DNA of 64,000 bases from Paenibacillus sp. G2S3 (GTDB lineage Bacteria; Bacillota; Bacilli; Paenibacillales; Paenibacillaceae): positions 1,054,001 through 1,118,000 of the forward strand of contig NZ_CP126095.1 in assembly GCF_030123105.1 (NCBI RefSeq). Direction: 5' to 3'. A program made the position numbers and the translations under genes. The notes under the pieces are model-generated. The model was not told the origin of the DNA. It worked only from the letters and a program-made list of their open reading frames with translations, and ran no database searches. How positions within the stretch are numbered: the first letter of the stretch is position 1; every line of letters begins with the position of its first letter. This document shows, piece by piece, positions 25,405-34,222 of the stretch.

Positions 25405-27315
25405 TTACTTCGATTTCAATGCTTCGTATTGACCTCTTAGTCGCACAAGTCTCCAGATACTTTGATCTAACCCACCGAGTCGGTTGCGCTCGGTCCACAA
25501 TAGACGATATTGATGAAGAAGAACATTCAAATCATTGATTTGCTCCGTAATCAGATTAGGTTCAATGGAATCTGGTGCGGATGCCAGCTGCAATTTAATT
25601 CTGCCAAGCTGTACAGCATGCTTCACAAAATGGATTCCGTTACTCAGTTCCTTTAGGACAAGTTCAGCATCATCGCATTGAAGATCAAGTCCCGAGAGAC
25701 GTGCCTCGATAGAAAGCATGTATTCTTCGAGATTGTTGAAATGTTCTTTGGTAAGTTTCTCTACAATTAACAAATTATCGAGATTGGTGCGAAGCAGCAG
25801 AGACATTTCCGTATCATTTGAACGAATAATCTCAGATTCAAGCTGATAGTAATTTCCCAGATCAAGGAGTAGTTGACCAATACCCTCGGAGCGATCCGCG
25901 AAGATGAATGTATTTAAATACTTTGCAGTGTTCACATCTAGATTGTTATCTACATTCCAGGCAAGCGCAGCACCGTAAACATATCCAGTATAGCTGATTG
26001 GGAGATGCTGCCAGTGCCCGTGATCACCCCAATCGGTAATGAGATAGCCGATGGCACCATTGTTCTTGCCATGAATAGCTGCGCTACGCAGATTGGCAAA
26101 CATATTGTCGCTACGCCCAGTAATAGAGTTCCATGAGCTGGTGCCTGGGCAGACATAGAAAGGAATGCCTGCTTCACGGAATTTGAGGGTATCCGACTCG
26201 AAAGGATGTTCCGCACTGTAGCCCCATTCCATAGCAATAATATCTTTAGGCAGATGAGGGATTAGTTCAGGATGCTGGATAATAATATCGCCCCAGAATT
26301 GCATTGTTTTGCCACGTTTCGTAACGAGCTCATAAATCTTCTGAAGAAAAGATAAATAGATCTGACCTTTGCCTTGTGCTTCAGCTAGCGCTTTGCTTTT
26401 GCCAAGACCAAGCTCATACGTCTCGTCACAGCCAACATTAAATTGATTAGAGGAGAAGTAAGGAAGTAGATCGTCGAACATTTTTTCTAGCAGAGGGAGT
26501 ACGGCAGGATCTTCGGTATCAAATGTGCCTGGATGCATAAATAGTCCTTCTGGATATACATCTCCCATGTACAATTCCTTAGGAAGCATAAATCCCTCTG
26601 GGATTTCGGCCAAAGCATTGAATTCAGGACGGGAAAGCCAGCCTTCCATATGTCCAAAGCTGTTCTGGTTCGGAACAAGCTCAATATAACGCGCCTTGCA
26701 GTAGGCATCCAGAAGCAAGATTTCCTCTCCAGTGATCGGTGTCTCAAGCTCCCACACTTGAGGGAAAGATTCATATGCGAATGGAGCACCTTCTATATAT
26801 AGCTGAAGCTGGTTCATCTTTAGATCGGCCATAAGGTCAATGATTCGGTACAAGGTTTCTTGCTTCGGGATTTTATTGCGGCTGATATCAATGGTTATCC
26901 CTCTCGCACCAAAATCAGGTTCATCGTGAATATGTAGATGAGGAATAGATCTGCCGCTTTGTTCTATGATTTGTTTCAGGGTTGTCACTGCGTAGAAGGC
27001 TCCGACAGGTGAGCTATAGGAGACAACGATACCGCTCTGATCAATAACAATCTCATATGCCTGCTCAGATAATAATGGCACATAGCGAAAGGTACAAGCG
27101 GATACAACCGTTGGGCGTGTGCCAATGGATAAGGTCAAATGAAGATTTAGGGCTTGTTTAATCACAGTTTGCAGCTTTTGTGCAGCTGGCTTTGCACATT
27201 GTTCTCCTGTACTAGGAAGCACGATGCTTCCGCTTATTGGGAAACGGAAGGAGCCTTGTGACAATGTGATTTCACGCGGATTAGGTAGAAGCAGTAGTGT
27301 AGAATGATTAAGCAT
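25405..27315 (-). CDS. Glycoside hydrolase family 20 beta-N-acetylhexosaminidase
   Basis: A 636-aa enzyme cleaving terminal N-acetyl-hexosamine residues by substrate-assisted catalysis. An N-terminal GH20b-like domain spans ~1-130. The TIM barrel begins at 'DEPDFGARGITIDISRNKIPKQETLYRIIDLMADLKMNQLQLYIE'. The catalytic Asp-Glu pair is in FNVGCDETYELG (near residue 300). Later conserved parts are 'MQFWGDII' and 'TDWGDHGHWQ'. No signal peptide is evident, so it is likely cytoplasmic and acts on imported oligosaccharides. It is divergent from an AraC-type regulator, its probable controller. Confidence 0.88.
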   Translation of the reverse strand: MLNHSTLLLLPNPREITLSQGSFRFPISGSIVLPSTGEQCAKPAAQKLQTVIKQALNLHLTLSIGTRPTVVSACTFRYVPLLSEQAYEIVIDQSGIVVSYSSPVGAFYAVTTLKQIIEQSGRSIPHLHIHDEPDFGARGITIDISRNKIPKQETLYRIIDLMADLKMNQLQLYIEGAPFAYESFPQVWELETPITGEEILLLDAYCKARYIELVPNQNSFGHMEGWLSRPEFNALAEIPEGFMLPKELYMGDVYPEGLFMHPGTFDTEDPAVLPLLEKMFDDLLPYFSSNQFNVGCDETYELGLGKSKALAEAQGKGQIYLSFLQKIYELVTKRGKTMQFWGDIIIQHPELIPHLPKDIIAMEWGYSAEHPFESDTLKFREAGIPFYVCPGTSSWNSITGRSDNMFANLRSAAIHGKNNGAIGYLITDWGDHGHWQHLPISYTGYVYGAALAWNVDNNLDVNTAKYLNTFIFADRSEGIGQLLLDLGNYYQLESEIIRSNDTEMSLLLRTNLDNLLIVEKLTKEHFNNLEEYMLSIEARLSGLDLQCDDAELVLKELSNGIHFVKHAVQLGRIKLQLASAPDSIEPNLITEQINDLNVLLHQYRLLWTERNRLGGLDQSIWRLVRLRGQYEALKSK

Positions 27316-27399
27316 AGCGTGGACACCTCTTATTCATGTAGAATATGATCAACTTCACCATAACCTTATCACTACTAAACAAGGGGAGGAATACCTATA

Positions 27400-28254
27400 A
27401 TGTCCAAGCACATGGATTATATGATCAGTCCATATCCAATACGAATTATTGATCCGAAGGTTGAGTCCTCCAAGCTGAAGCTTAAAAATATAAGAGTAGG
27501 ACAAGCCGGCCATTTGCCAGGAAGAACGTTATTCCGTTCCGGTGTAGTTTTTGAACACTGGGCTATTGTTTACATAGTATCAGGTGGTGGCACCTATATG
27601 GAGACTTCGGGGAAAGAACAGCAGGTGCGTGAAGGAAGCTTATTCTTTTTTCGCCCAGGATACAGCTACAATTTCGGCCCACCACCTGGAGGGAGCTGGG
27701 ATGAGTATTATATTAATTTTAATGGGACACGTGTATCCGAATGGTTGGAATCGGGTTTAATCGCAGGCGGAAATGTGTTCCAAGCGAAATCGATTATGGG
27801 TCTTTCGACCTTATTTGAAGAAGTGCTAGAACGGATGGAGAGTGGAGAACCTGCAGATGCAGATCGGGCCGCACTACTCGTTGAAAGAATGCTATTGGAG
27901 TGTTCTTTTATAATAGAAGAGAAAAGCTGGAATGCTCAGGCAGATTATATGCGTCAGATTCGGGAAGACCTAAATTTATGTATTTATGGTGAAATGGACC
28001 TAGAGCAAATTGCGGCTAAACATCATATCTCGATGTCTACCCTTCGTCGTCTTGTTCGGCGTAGTAGCGGGTATCCACTTCATGAATATATTCACCGTCT
28101 TAAAATGGCTGAGGCCAAAAAGCTGCTTCTAAACACCTCATTACAAGTGAAAGAAATATCGGGCATGCTTCATTATAATGATCCATTCTATTTTTCACGG
28201 TTATTTAAAAAATATATGGGGATTGCGCCACAGCTTTGTCGTAGTAACATTTAA
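27400..28254 (+). CDS. AraC-family transcriptional regulator
   Basis: A 284-aa regulator with an N-terminal cupin sensing domain ('HWAIVYIVSGGGTYMETSGKEQQVREGSLFFFRPGYSYNFGPPPGG') and a C-terminal double HTH ('MDLEQIAAKHHISMSTLRRLVRRSSGYPLHEYIHRLKMAEAKKLLL' and 'ISGMLHYNDPFYFSRLFKKYMGIAP'). A sugar ligand is likely from the divergent GH20 gene, with the 84-base shared region holding the operator. Ribosome site GGGGAGGAA. Confidence 0.9.
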   Translation: MSKHMDYMISPYPIRIIDPKVESSKLKLKNIRVGQAGHLPGRTLFRSGVVFEHWAIVYIVSGGGTYMETSGKEQQVREGSLFFFRPGYSYNFGPPPGGSWDEYYINFNGTRVSEWLESGLIAGGNVFQAKSIMGLSTLFEEVLERMESGEPADADRAALLVERMLLECSFIIEEKSWNAQADYMRQIREDLNLCIYGEMDLEQIAAKHHISMSTLRRLVRRSSGYPLHEYIHRLKMAEAKKLLLNTSLQVKEISGMLHYNDPFYFSRLFKKYMGIAPQLCRSNI

Positions 28255-28480
28255 ATCGACATCATACTACTAGAGTCCCAATGTGAATTGTTATAATTGT
28301 ATAATTGTTGTCGTTTTATAAGATATGTTGAAAATTATGGATTAATATTACATAAATACGTTAGTTCTTAATAACTATAGTGGATAAAATGACAAATTTT
28401 AGGTATAAAATCTTCTGAAAAAATAATAAATTTTTTGTAACTATTTTTCAAATGGAAGCGTAAACATGGGAAATGTCAAC

Positions 28481-28509
28481 TTGTTATTGTGATTTTTCTC
28501 ATGTATGAT
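28481..28509 (+). promoter_or_regulatory. Sigma-A promoter of the two-component operon
   Basis: TTGTTA (28481-28486) and TATGAT (28504-28509) with a 17-base spacer, about 60 bases ahead of the kinase start. The rest of the 28255-28571 gap is very AT-rich; I see no terminator hairpin or other structure in it. Confidence 0.6.
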
Positions 28510-28571
28510 GCTTTTATCGAGCACAGTACAATCTCGCATTTTCCAAAAAAACTGGAGAATAGGGTGGTGGG

Positions 28572-30218
28572 ATGAAAATCAAACCAACTGCAGAAGACAA
28601 ACTGATTGAGTATTACAGGTACTTCTCTTTGTCCCTCACATCGCTCATGTATCTTCTAGATAAAACGGGACCTTCCGTAATTTATAAATGCCTTGTTATT
28701 GCCATACTTTTTCTGTTTGCACAAACGTTCTCATTTTTTTATCGGAGGTTACGAAGCAGGCCAAAGACTCTCGTCCTGGCTGTTAGTATAGAGATGGTGG
28801 GAATTATTGTATTGACTTTGTTTACCGGTGGGTACGAGAGTTCCTTTAGACTCTATGTGCTAAACCCTGTATTGATTGCTGCAGGCTCATTGTCTATTTA
28901 TTTTGGATGGTCGCTGCTTTTAAGTTACATCAGTATTTTTGCGGTGTTCTGTTATTTTTTTATCAATTCTGCGAACAAAACTTTTCTCGAAGTTGTGTAT
29001 GTAAATGGGAATCTGTTTCTAACGCTGGTACTTGCGGTTATAATAATGCAGAGCGTTAATCGGATGAAGCGTCAACGTGAGGAATCGATTGCTCGCACGA
29101 AAGAGACGATGGAGCATATCAAATCGTTATATCATATCGTGGAAACCTCAAGCCAACATGATTTCATGAATATCGGTCAAGTGATCACCGATTATGTTGT
29201 TAAGCTAACGAAGCTGGATAAGGCTTTGTTTTGGTTCGCTAAGAAAAGCGGAGAACCAGCGCCGCAGAGCAGGCAGACCGGCTGGCAGCAGGAAGAGGAA
29301 CAGTTCTTATTTTCTGAACTGGGAAAACATGAGCATGAATGGAGATTGCAGCGAGAGCCTATTTTTAGAAGTCTTCCGGGATTAGGGGACTTCCTGCTGA
29401 TGCCTGTACGGATGAGCACCCGTTTTGTAGGGGTAATTGGACTCAAGCTGGAGTCTACAGAGGGGCTGGAAGGCCGGAGATGGTATATCCAGCAATTGAT
29501 ATTCCTATCTGAGCTAAGTGCGAATATTCTTGAACGTCATGAGCTAGGTGTGATTGAGAACCGTCTGATCATCACGAATGAGCAGAACCGGATTGCAGAT
29601 GAAATGCATGACAGTGTATCCCAGAGTCTTTTTGGGATCGTGTATGCTACCCATTCGCTGAAGGAAACGTGGAAGAAAATGAAGGATTCTGAGCTGGAGG
29701 AGCAAATCGAGCTTATTCATGATTCTGCTACTAAGGTAGCCAAAGAACTGCGGATTACGATTTACAGTCTTAGCTCTAAGAAGAGCGGCGGACCTACATG
29801 GCTCGGTATGGTAAGATCACATTTGCAGAGTTTATCCAGATTAAATGATGTTGATATTGAATTAAAAATAACGGGAGATGATTTCAGTCTCCCTTATCCT
29901 TACCACAAGGCGCTTTTTCGGATTATCTCTGAAGCCACTGGAAATGCCATCAGGCATGGCGCTGCCAGTCGAGTGGATGTAGAACTGTCTCTGAAGCCGA
30001 CTTGGATCCGATTATTGATTTGTGACAATGGTGTTGGTTTTGATACTGATTTGTTATGGATTGAATCCGAAGATAGTGCAAGTGGGCTTGGCATGAAGAA
30101 TATGCAATATTTGACGCAGTCGCTAGGTGGCGACTTCCAGCTGTCCAGTAATGAAAATATGGGAACGAGAATCTTGATTTCCATTCCTGTGGGTGTAGCT
30201 GAATTAAAGAATGCATAA
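28572..30218 (+). CDS. NarL-type membrane sensor histidine kinase
   Basis: A 548-aa kinase of the HisKA_3 class. Six hydrophobic segments lie within residues ~15-165, followed by a coil, a GAF-like region (~200-320) and the dimerisation helix IADEMHDSVSQSLFGI with phospho-accepting His346. The HATPase_c part shows 'RIISEATGNAIRHGAASRVDV', 'CDNGVGFD' and 'GLGMKNM'. Its partner regulator follows 24 bases downstream. Located just upstream of the EPS locus, the pair is a good candidate for its control, though no binding sites were identified. Confidence 0.9.
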   Translation: MKIKPTAEDKLIEYYRYFSLSLTSLMYLLDKTGPSVIYKCLVIAILFLFAQTFSFFYRRLRSRPKTLVLAVSIEMVGIIVLTLFTGGYESSFRLYVLNPVLIAAGSLSIYFGWSLLLSYISIFAVFCYFFINSANKTFLEVVYVNGNLFLTLVLAVIIMQSVNRMKRQREESIARTKETMEHIKSLYHIVETSSQHDFMNIGQVITDYVVKLTKLDKALFWFAKKSGEPAPQSRQTGWQQEEEQFLFSELGKHEHEWRLQREPIFRSLPGLGDFLLMPVRMSTRFVGVIGLKLESTEGLEGRRWYIQQLIFLSELSANILERHELGVIENRLIITNEQNRIADEMHDSVSQSLFGIVYATHSLKETWKKMKDSELEEQIELIHDSATKVAKELRITIYSLSSKKSGGPTWLGMVRSHLQSLSRLNDVDIELKITGDDFSLPYPYHKALFRIISEATGNAIRHGAASRVDVELSLKPTWIRLLICDNGVGFDTDLLWIESEDSASGLGMKNMQYLTQSLGGDFQLSSNENMGTRILISIPVGVAELKNA

Positions 30219-30242
30219 ACTTTAGAGCGGGAGGTCGTTTCT

Positions 30243-30878
30243 ATGAAAATCGTCATTGTAGATGATCATCCTCTAGTTAGAAGAGGGCTGGCATCCGTTA
30301 TTTCGATGCAACCGAATGTGAAGTTTGCTGGAGAGGCGACGAACGGCCAAGAAGCGCTACTTGTGATTGAGGAGACGCAGCCTGACCTTGTACTCATTGA
30401 TCTTAAACTAGCGGATGAATCAGGACTTGATGTCATCAAGACAGCACGTGCTCGTGGTATCGTTAGTAAGTTTATTCTGCTGACATCATCTGCAAGCAGA
30501 GAGGATTTTCTGAAAGCTGAGGAAGTGCTGGTAGACGGATATGTACTGAAAGAGGCATTGCCAGAAGAGTTACTATTTGCTATCCAATTGGTCCATAAAG
30601 GAAGAAAGTATTATGATCCTGGTCTGATGGAAGATAAGATGCGAATGAGTGGAAGTAGTCCGACCGATGAATTGACCCCGAAAGAGAAGGAAGTCTTAAT
30701 CGAACTAGGACAGGGCGCTTGCAACAGAGAAATTGCCTCACGTCTTTTTATTAGTGAATTTACAGTGAAAAAGCATGTCAGTCAGATTTTAGCGAAATTA
30801 CAGGTGGCAGATCGTACACAGGCAGCGCTTTACGCAAATGCTGTCGGATTGACCAAATATGAAATGTCTTATGAGTGA
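30243..30878 (+). CDS. NarL/FixJ-type response regulator
   Basis: A 211-aa regulator with a receiver domain (acidic pair in VDDHP, phospho-Asp53 in VLIDLKL, Lys in YVLKEALP) and a LuxR-type HTH ('LTPKEKEVLIELGQGACNREIASRLFISEFTVKKHVSQILAKLQVADRTQA'). GCGGGAGG ahead of the ATG. It ends at a strong terminator, so it is a separate transcript from the EPS genes. Confidence 0.93.
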   Translation: MKIVIVDDHPLVRRGLASVISMQPNVKFAGEATNGQEALLVIEETQPDLVLIDLKLADESGLDVIKTARARGIVSKFILLTSSASREDFLKAEEVLVDGYVLKEALPEELLFAIQLVHKGRKYYDPGLMEDKMRMSGSSPTDELTPKEKEVLIELGQGACNREIASRLFISEFTVKKHVSQILAKLQVADRTQAALYANAVGLTKYEMSYE

Positions 30879-30910
30879 AAGTTGAACTAATTTATAAGCA
30901 TTGTACATAA

Positions 30911-30937
30911 ACACGGACTGGATGTCCGTGTTTTTTT
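30911..30937 (+). terminator. Rho-independent terminator after the two-component pair
   Basis: ACACGGAC (30911-30918) and GTCCGTGT (30924-30931) form a perfect stem followed by seven Ts. Confidence 0.9.
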
Positions 30938-30991
30938 GTGCGTCAAAACTTAAATTAGCCCTAAATATGGCACTAAAGTATACCTCACCCC

Positions 30992-31031
30992 CCTCTTAAG
31001 GAGTACAACGTCTTACTCCAAAGTGAAGAGG
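30992..31031 (+). other. Stem-loop in the leader of the EPS locus
   Basis: CCTCTT (30992-30997) pairs with AAGAGG (31026-31031) and encloses GGAGTA (31000-31005) paired with TACTCC (31014-31019). No T run follows. It lies ~110 bases ahead of the first EPS gene and may be part of a structured 5' leader. I found no convincing -35/-10 pair in 30940-31100. Confidence 0.45.
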
Positions 31032-31143
31032 AAAGTGATGGTATGAGCCATGTGGCGAATGGTGTGGATTGATAGAATTAAAGCAACAACTGAAACTTTC
31101 ATGAATGCTTTCAGAATGTAATTTTAGCGGAAGGAGGGTTACT

Positions 31144-31881
31144 GTGGAAAAGACGATTCTGGATTACATTAACCTGATTAAAAAAAGGTTTTGGCTCATC
31201 ATGGTGTTCGTTTTGATCTCCTGTGCTACGACTTACTACGTTAGTAAAAACTTCGTTGAACCCGTCTATTCCGCTTCCGGACAGCTGCTTGTCAACAATA
31301 TTGCCAAGGCTCCCGAGAGCAACAATCTTAATGATTTGAGCTTTAGCCTGAATTTAATTGAGAGTTACAAGGAAATTATGAAATCACCGACCATCATGAA
31401 AAGCGTAATAGAAAATCACCCGGAGTTTGGTCTGACGGCTGATGAACTAAGTCAGAAGCTTGAGATTAAAACTTCAGAGAAGAGCCAGGTGATCAACCTC
31501 AATGTTCAGGATGAAAACTACACCAAAGCTGCCGGGATCGTAAATGCGGTTTCGCAGACATTCATTCGTGAATTGCCATCGCTGATGAGGGTAGACAATG
31601 TTACCTTGCTGACACCGGCCGATCCGACTGATGTTCCAGGGCCCTCGAACGGCGGGTTTGCGATGAATCTCATCATCAGCTTTGTTGTATCGCTTATGGC
31701 TGCCCTAGGAATTATTTTGCTGATGGAAACTCTTAACGGCACATTAAGGTCTGAAAAGGAAGCGGAATATGACCTTGGTCTTCCGGTAATTGCTTCGATC
31801 GCAACCATTCGTAAACGTGATTTGGGTAAGGCGGCAGGCGACACCAGAGTAAAGGAGGGTGCTTATGTTGCGGCTAAATAA
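31144..31881 (+). CDS. Wzz/CapA-type polysaccharide co-polymerase
   Basis: A 245-aa inner-membrane protein that sets EPS chain length and activates the partner BY-kinase. Two membrane helices flank an external domain: 'FWLIMVFVLISCATTYYV' near residue 18 and 'NLIISFVVSLMAALGIILL' near 185. The Pro-rich segment before helix 2 (DPTDVPGPSN) is typical of Wzz. The GTG start at 31144 follows AAGGAGGG; the ATG at 31105 lacks a site. It overlaps the kinase gene by 17 bases, as CapA/CapB pairs usually do. Confidence 0.9.
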   Translation: MEKTILDYINLIKKRFWLIMVFVLISCATTYYVSKNFVEPVYSASGQLLVNNIAKAPESNNLNDLSFSLNLIESYKEIMKSPTIMKSVIENHPEFGLTADELSQKLEIKTSEKSQVINLNVQDENYTKAAGIVNAVSQTFIRELPSLMRVDNVTLLTPADPTDVPGPSNGGFAMNLIISFVVSLMAALGIILLMETLNGTLRSEKEAEYDLGLPVIASIATIRKRDLGKAAGDTRVKEGAYVAAK

Positions 31882-32506
31882 GAGTCTGGTTACAGACGTT
31901 AATCCATCCTCGCATATCTCCGAATCGTTCCGATCGCTACGCACATATATACGCCAGCTTGGAATAGCGCAGGGTAGTGGAGGAAAAGTGCTACTCTTTA
32001 CGTCAGCAGAAGCTGGAGCAGGCAAGACGACGATTTTGTCAAATCTAGCGGTGTCTTTCGTCCAGGATGGCAAGAAGGTAGCGGTGGTGGACTGCAATCT
32101 GCGACATCCCGGTCTTCATACCGTGTTTGAAGTAGAGGGGAGTGACGGACTTGCGGCTTATTTAAGTGGGCAAGAGGAAGCGGATAACATCGCTGTCCTC
32201 GGAAATTTGGCCAATCTTTCGGTCATCCCGGCGGGTAAAACGCATGTTAGTCCGCCTGATTTGCTAGGTAACCCTAAAATGACCGCTTTGCTCGAGGAAC
32301 TAAAAGAAAACTACGATCTGATCCTGCTGGATTCTCCTTCGGCAGTCGACTTCAGTGATGCTCGGATATTGGCACCTCAAGCAGATGGCGTGATCCTGGT
32401 GGCCAGATACGGAAAGTCCAAACGGGAATCGATTCGCAAAGCGAAGACGCTGCTTGAACAAACCGGCTCCAATCTAATCGGAATTGCCATGAATCAGGCT
32501 AAGTAA
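31865..32506 (+). CDS. BY-kinase-like ATPase (CapB/EpsB type) lacking a Tyr cluster
   Basis: Partner of the Wzz-like protein (213 aa), expected to control EPS polymerisation by phosphorylation. Walker A is SAEAGAGKTTILSNLA. Walker A' is VVDCNLRHPGLH, where the usual form is DxDxR. Walker B is LILLDSPSAVDFSD, where IIDTPP is usual. The protein ends at GIAMNQAK without the C-terminal Tyr cluster that BY-kinases autophosphorylate. It may phosphorylate other proteins, or act only as an ATPase regulator. Start at 31865 from AAAGGAGGG. Confidence 0.87.
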   Translation: MLRLNKSLVTDVNPSSHISESFRSLRTYIRQLGIAQGSGGKVLLFTSAEAGAGKTTILSNLAVSFVQDGKKVAVVDCNLRHPGLHTVFEVEGSDGLAAYLSGQEEADNIAVLGNLANLSVIPAGKTHVSPPDLLGNPKMTALLEELKENYDLILLDSPSAVDFSDARILAPQADGVILVARYGKSKRESIRKAKTLLEQTGSNLIGIAMNQAK

Positions 32507-32510
32507 ACGT

Positions 32511-32580
32511 TTATGCTTTCGAAGTGAGTTTTGTACGAAGTCAAATCATTGAAGCTAATGCTCACAAAACTTTTAGGAGG
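32511..32580 (+). repeat. Hairpin-SD leader element, copy 1 (upstream of galU)
   Basis: TTATGCTTTCGAAGTGAG is followed by AGTTTTGT (32527-32534), a 29-base loop and ACAAAACT (32564-32571), then TTTAGGAGG containing the galU ribosome site. GTGAG (32524-32528) could alternatively pair with CTCAC (32561-32565). The same head (TTATGCTTACGAAGTGAG) with a different but again self-complementary stem and TTTAGG tail recurs at 45934-45976. Conserved head plus covarying stem suggests a structured RNA or small mobile repeat. Confidence 0.55.
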
Positions 32581-32589
32581 TAAAGTGCG

Positions 32590-33480
32590 ATGAAAAAGGT
32601 GAAAAAAGTAATCATACCCGCGGCAGGACTAGGTACGCGCTTTCTTCCTGCAACAAAAGCCATGCCTAAAGAAATGCTTCCGATTATCAATAAACCAACG
32701 ATTCAATACATTGTGGAGGAAGCAATTGCTTCCGGTATTGAAGATATCATCATTGTTACTGGTAAAGGTAAAAGAGCCATCGAGGATCATTTTGACAATG
32801 CGTTTGAGCTGGAGTCTCGGCTTCTGGAAGATGGAAAACTGGATCTGCTTAAAGAGGTTCAGCGTTCAGCCAAGGTAGAGATTCACTATATTCGCCAGAA
32901 AGAACCAAAGGGTCTGGGGCATGCCGTATGGTGTGCAAGACGGTTTATCGGTGATGAGCCATTTGGTGTCATGTTAGGCGATGATATCGTCACAGGAGCC
33001 GTACCTTGCCTTAAGCAGCTGATCGATCAATATGAAGAAACACAAAACTCGGTTATCGGAGTTCAAGAGATTCCTGATGAATTCACGAATCGTTACGGTA
33101 TTATTGAACCGGATTTACAGGACGGTAAATTGTATCGGGTTAACAATTTTGTAGAGAAGCCGCCATTAGGTACTGCGCCTTCCAATCTGGCAATCATGGG
33201 CCGTTATGTGTTTACTCCGAAGATCTTTAAGTATCTTGATTTGATGGAAGAAGGCGCTGGCGGAGAGATCCAATTGACAGATGCCATTCAGAAGCTGAAT
33301 CAAAGCGAACGGGTATATGCCTATAATTTTGACGGAACAAGATATGATGTCGGCGAACGGCTTGGATATATTTTGACAACACTTGAATTTGCACTGCAGA
33401 GCGAAGATTTGCGCTATCCGGTGATGGATGCAATGTCGGAATGGCTGAATAAAATGGGACAAACCAGCTTGAGTAGTTAA
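32590..33480 (+). CDS. galU: UTP--glucose-1-phosphate uridylyltransferase
   Basis: Makes UDP-glucose from UTP and glucose-1-phosphate (296 aa, usual length). The nucleotide-binding loop is [23 protein letters not shown] (residues ~10-32). Later motifs are '[14 protein letters not shown]', 'VMLGDDIV', 'NNFVEKPP' and '[10 protein letters not shown]'. It supplies UDP-glucose directly and UDP-glucuronate through the ugd gene at 44480. Ribosome site AGGAGG at 32575-32580 within the hairpin element. Confidence 0.95.
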   Translation: MKKVKKVIIPAAGLGTRFLPATKAMPKEMLPIINKPTIQYIVEEAIASGIEDIIIVTGKGKRAIEDHFDNAFELESRLLEDGKLDLLKEVQRSAKVEIHYIRQKEPKGLGHAVWCARRFIGDEPFGVMLGDDIVTGAVPCLKQLIDQYEETQNSVIGVQEIPDEFTNRYGIIEPDLQDGKLYRVNNFVEKPPLGTAPSNLAIMGRYVFTPKIFKYLDLMEEGAGGEIQLTDAIQKLNQSERVYAYNFDGTRYDVGERLGYILTTLEFALQSEDLRYPVMDAMSEWLNKMGQTSLSS

Positions 33481-33516
33481 GTTGAGTTCGCAAAATTTTA
33501 GATGAGGAGGATGAGC

Positions 33517-34203
33517 ATGCAAAAACTGCCGGAAGACTACGAGGCGGTCCTGCCGAAACTTTACATGCTGCATACCGATGAGAGAAGGAAAGAAGCGGAG
33601 TCCTATTTGATAATGAAACGGATGATCGATATCTTTTTTTCCGCTCTTGGTCTTCTCGTGTTAATGCCATTATTTGTTGTCGTGGCGATTCTGATCAAGC
33701 TGGAGGATCCGAAAGGAAAGGTGTTCTTTCGGCAAAACCGGGTTGGGAAGAATGAAATGCAGTTCCCGATGTATAAGTTCAGATCCATGGTTAGTAACGC
33801 TGAAGAGTTAAAAGAAAACCTGATGGCCTATAACGAAGTGAGCGGTGCCATGTTCAAGATTAAGAACGATCCGCGGATCACACAGATAGGGAGATTCCTG
33901 CGCAAGACGAGCATCGATGAGCTGCCTCAGCTGTGGAATGTGCTGATAGGTCAAATGAGTCTAGTCGGTCCTCGTCCTCCACTGCCTGAAGAGGTGGCTC
34001 AGTATACGGAATATGACAAACAGCGTTTGACGGTTACACCAGGCTGTACCGGATATTGGCAAGTGAATGCCCGAAACAGTGTCGGCTTCGACGAAATGGT
34101 ACAGCTGGACTTAACCTACATCCATATTCGGAGCACCATGCTGGATCTAAAAATCATTGCTAAAACCGGACTGATGTTACTCGGTTCAAAAGATGCTTAT
34201 TAA
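33517..34203 (+). CDS. Initiating sugar-1-phosphate transferase (WcaJ/EpsL family)
   Basis: A 228-aa polyprenyl-phosphate glycosyl-1-phosphate transferase that loads the first sugar onto undecaprenyl phosphate. One membrane hairpin lies near residues 38-60. The catalytic domain shows 'KVFFRQNRVGKNEMQFPMYKFRSM', 'DPRITQIGRFLRKTSIDELPQLWNVLIGQMSLVGPRPPLP' and 'PGCTGYWQVNARN'. The sugar is probably Glc or Gal. The start at 33517 is preferred because AGGAGG (33504-33509) sits 7 bases away. Confidence 0.93.
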   Translation: MQKLPEDYEAVLPKLYMLHTDERRKEAESYLIMKRMIDIFFSALGLLVLMPLFVVVAILIKLEDPKGKVFFRQNRVGKNEMQFPMYKFRSMVSNAEELKENLMAYNEVSGAMFKIKNDPRITQIGRFLRKTSIDELPQLWNVLIGQMSLVGPRPPLPEEVAQYTEYDKQRLTVTPGCTGYWQVNARNSVGFDEMVQLDLTYIHIRSTMLDLKIIAKTGLMLLGSKDAY

Positions 34204-34222
34204 TAATGTGGAAATTAGGTGA

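Noticed and set aside
32507..32589. Possible EAR antiterminator RNA between the BY-kinase gene and galU
   Set aside because: The position matches that in B. subtilis eps, but the segment is shorter than EAR and I cannot match its pattern; kept only as a hairpin element.
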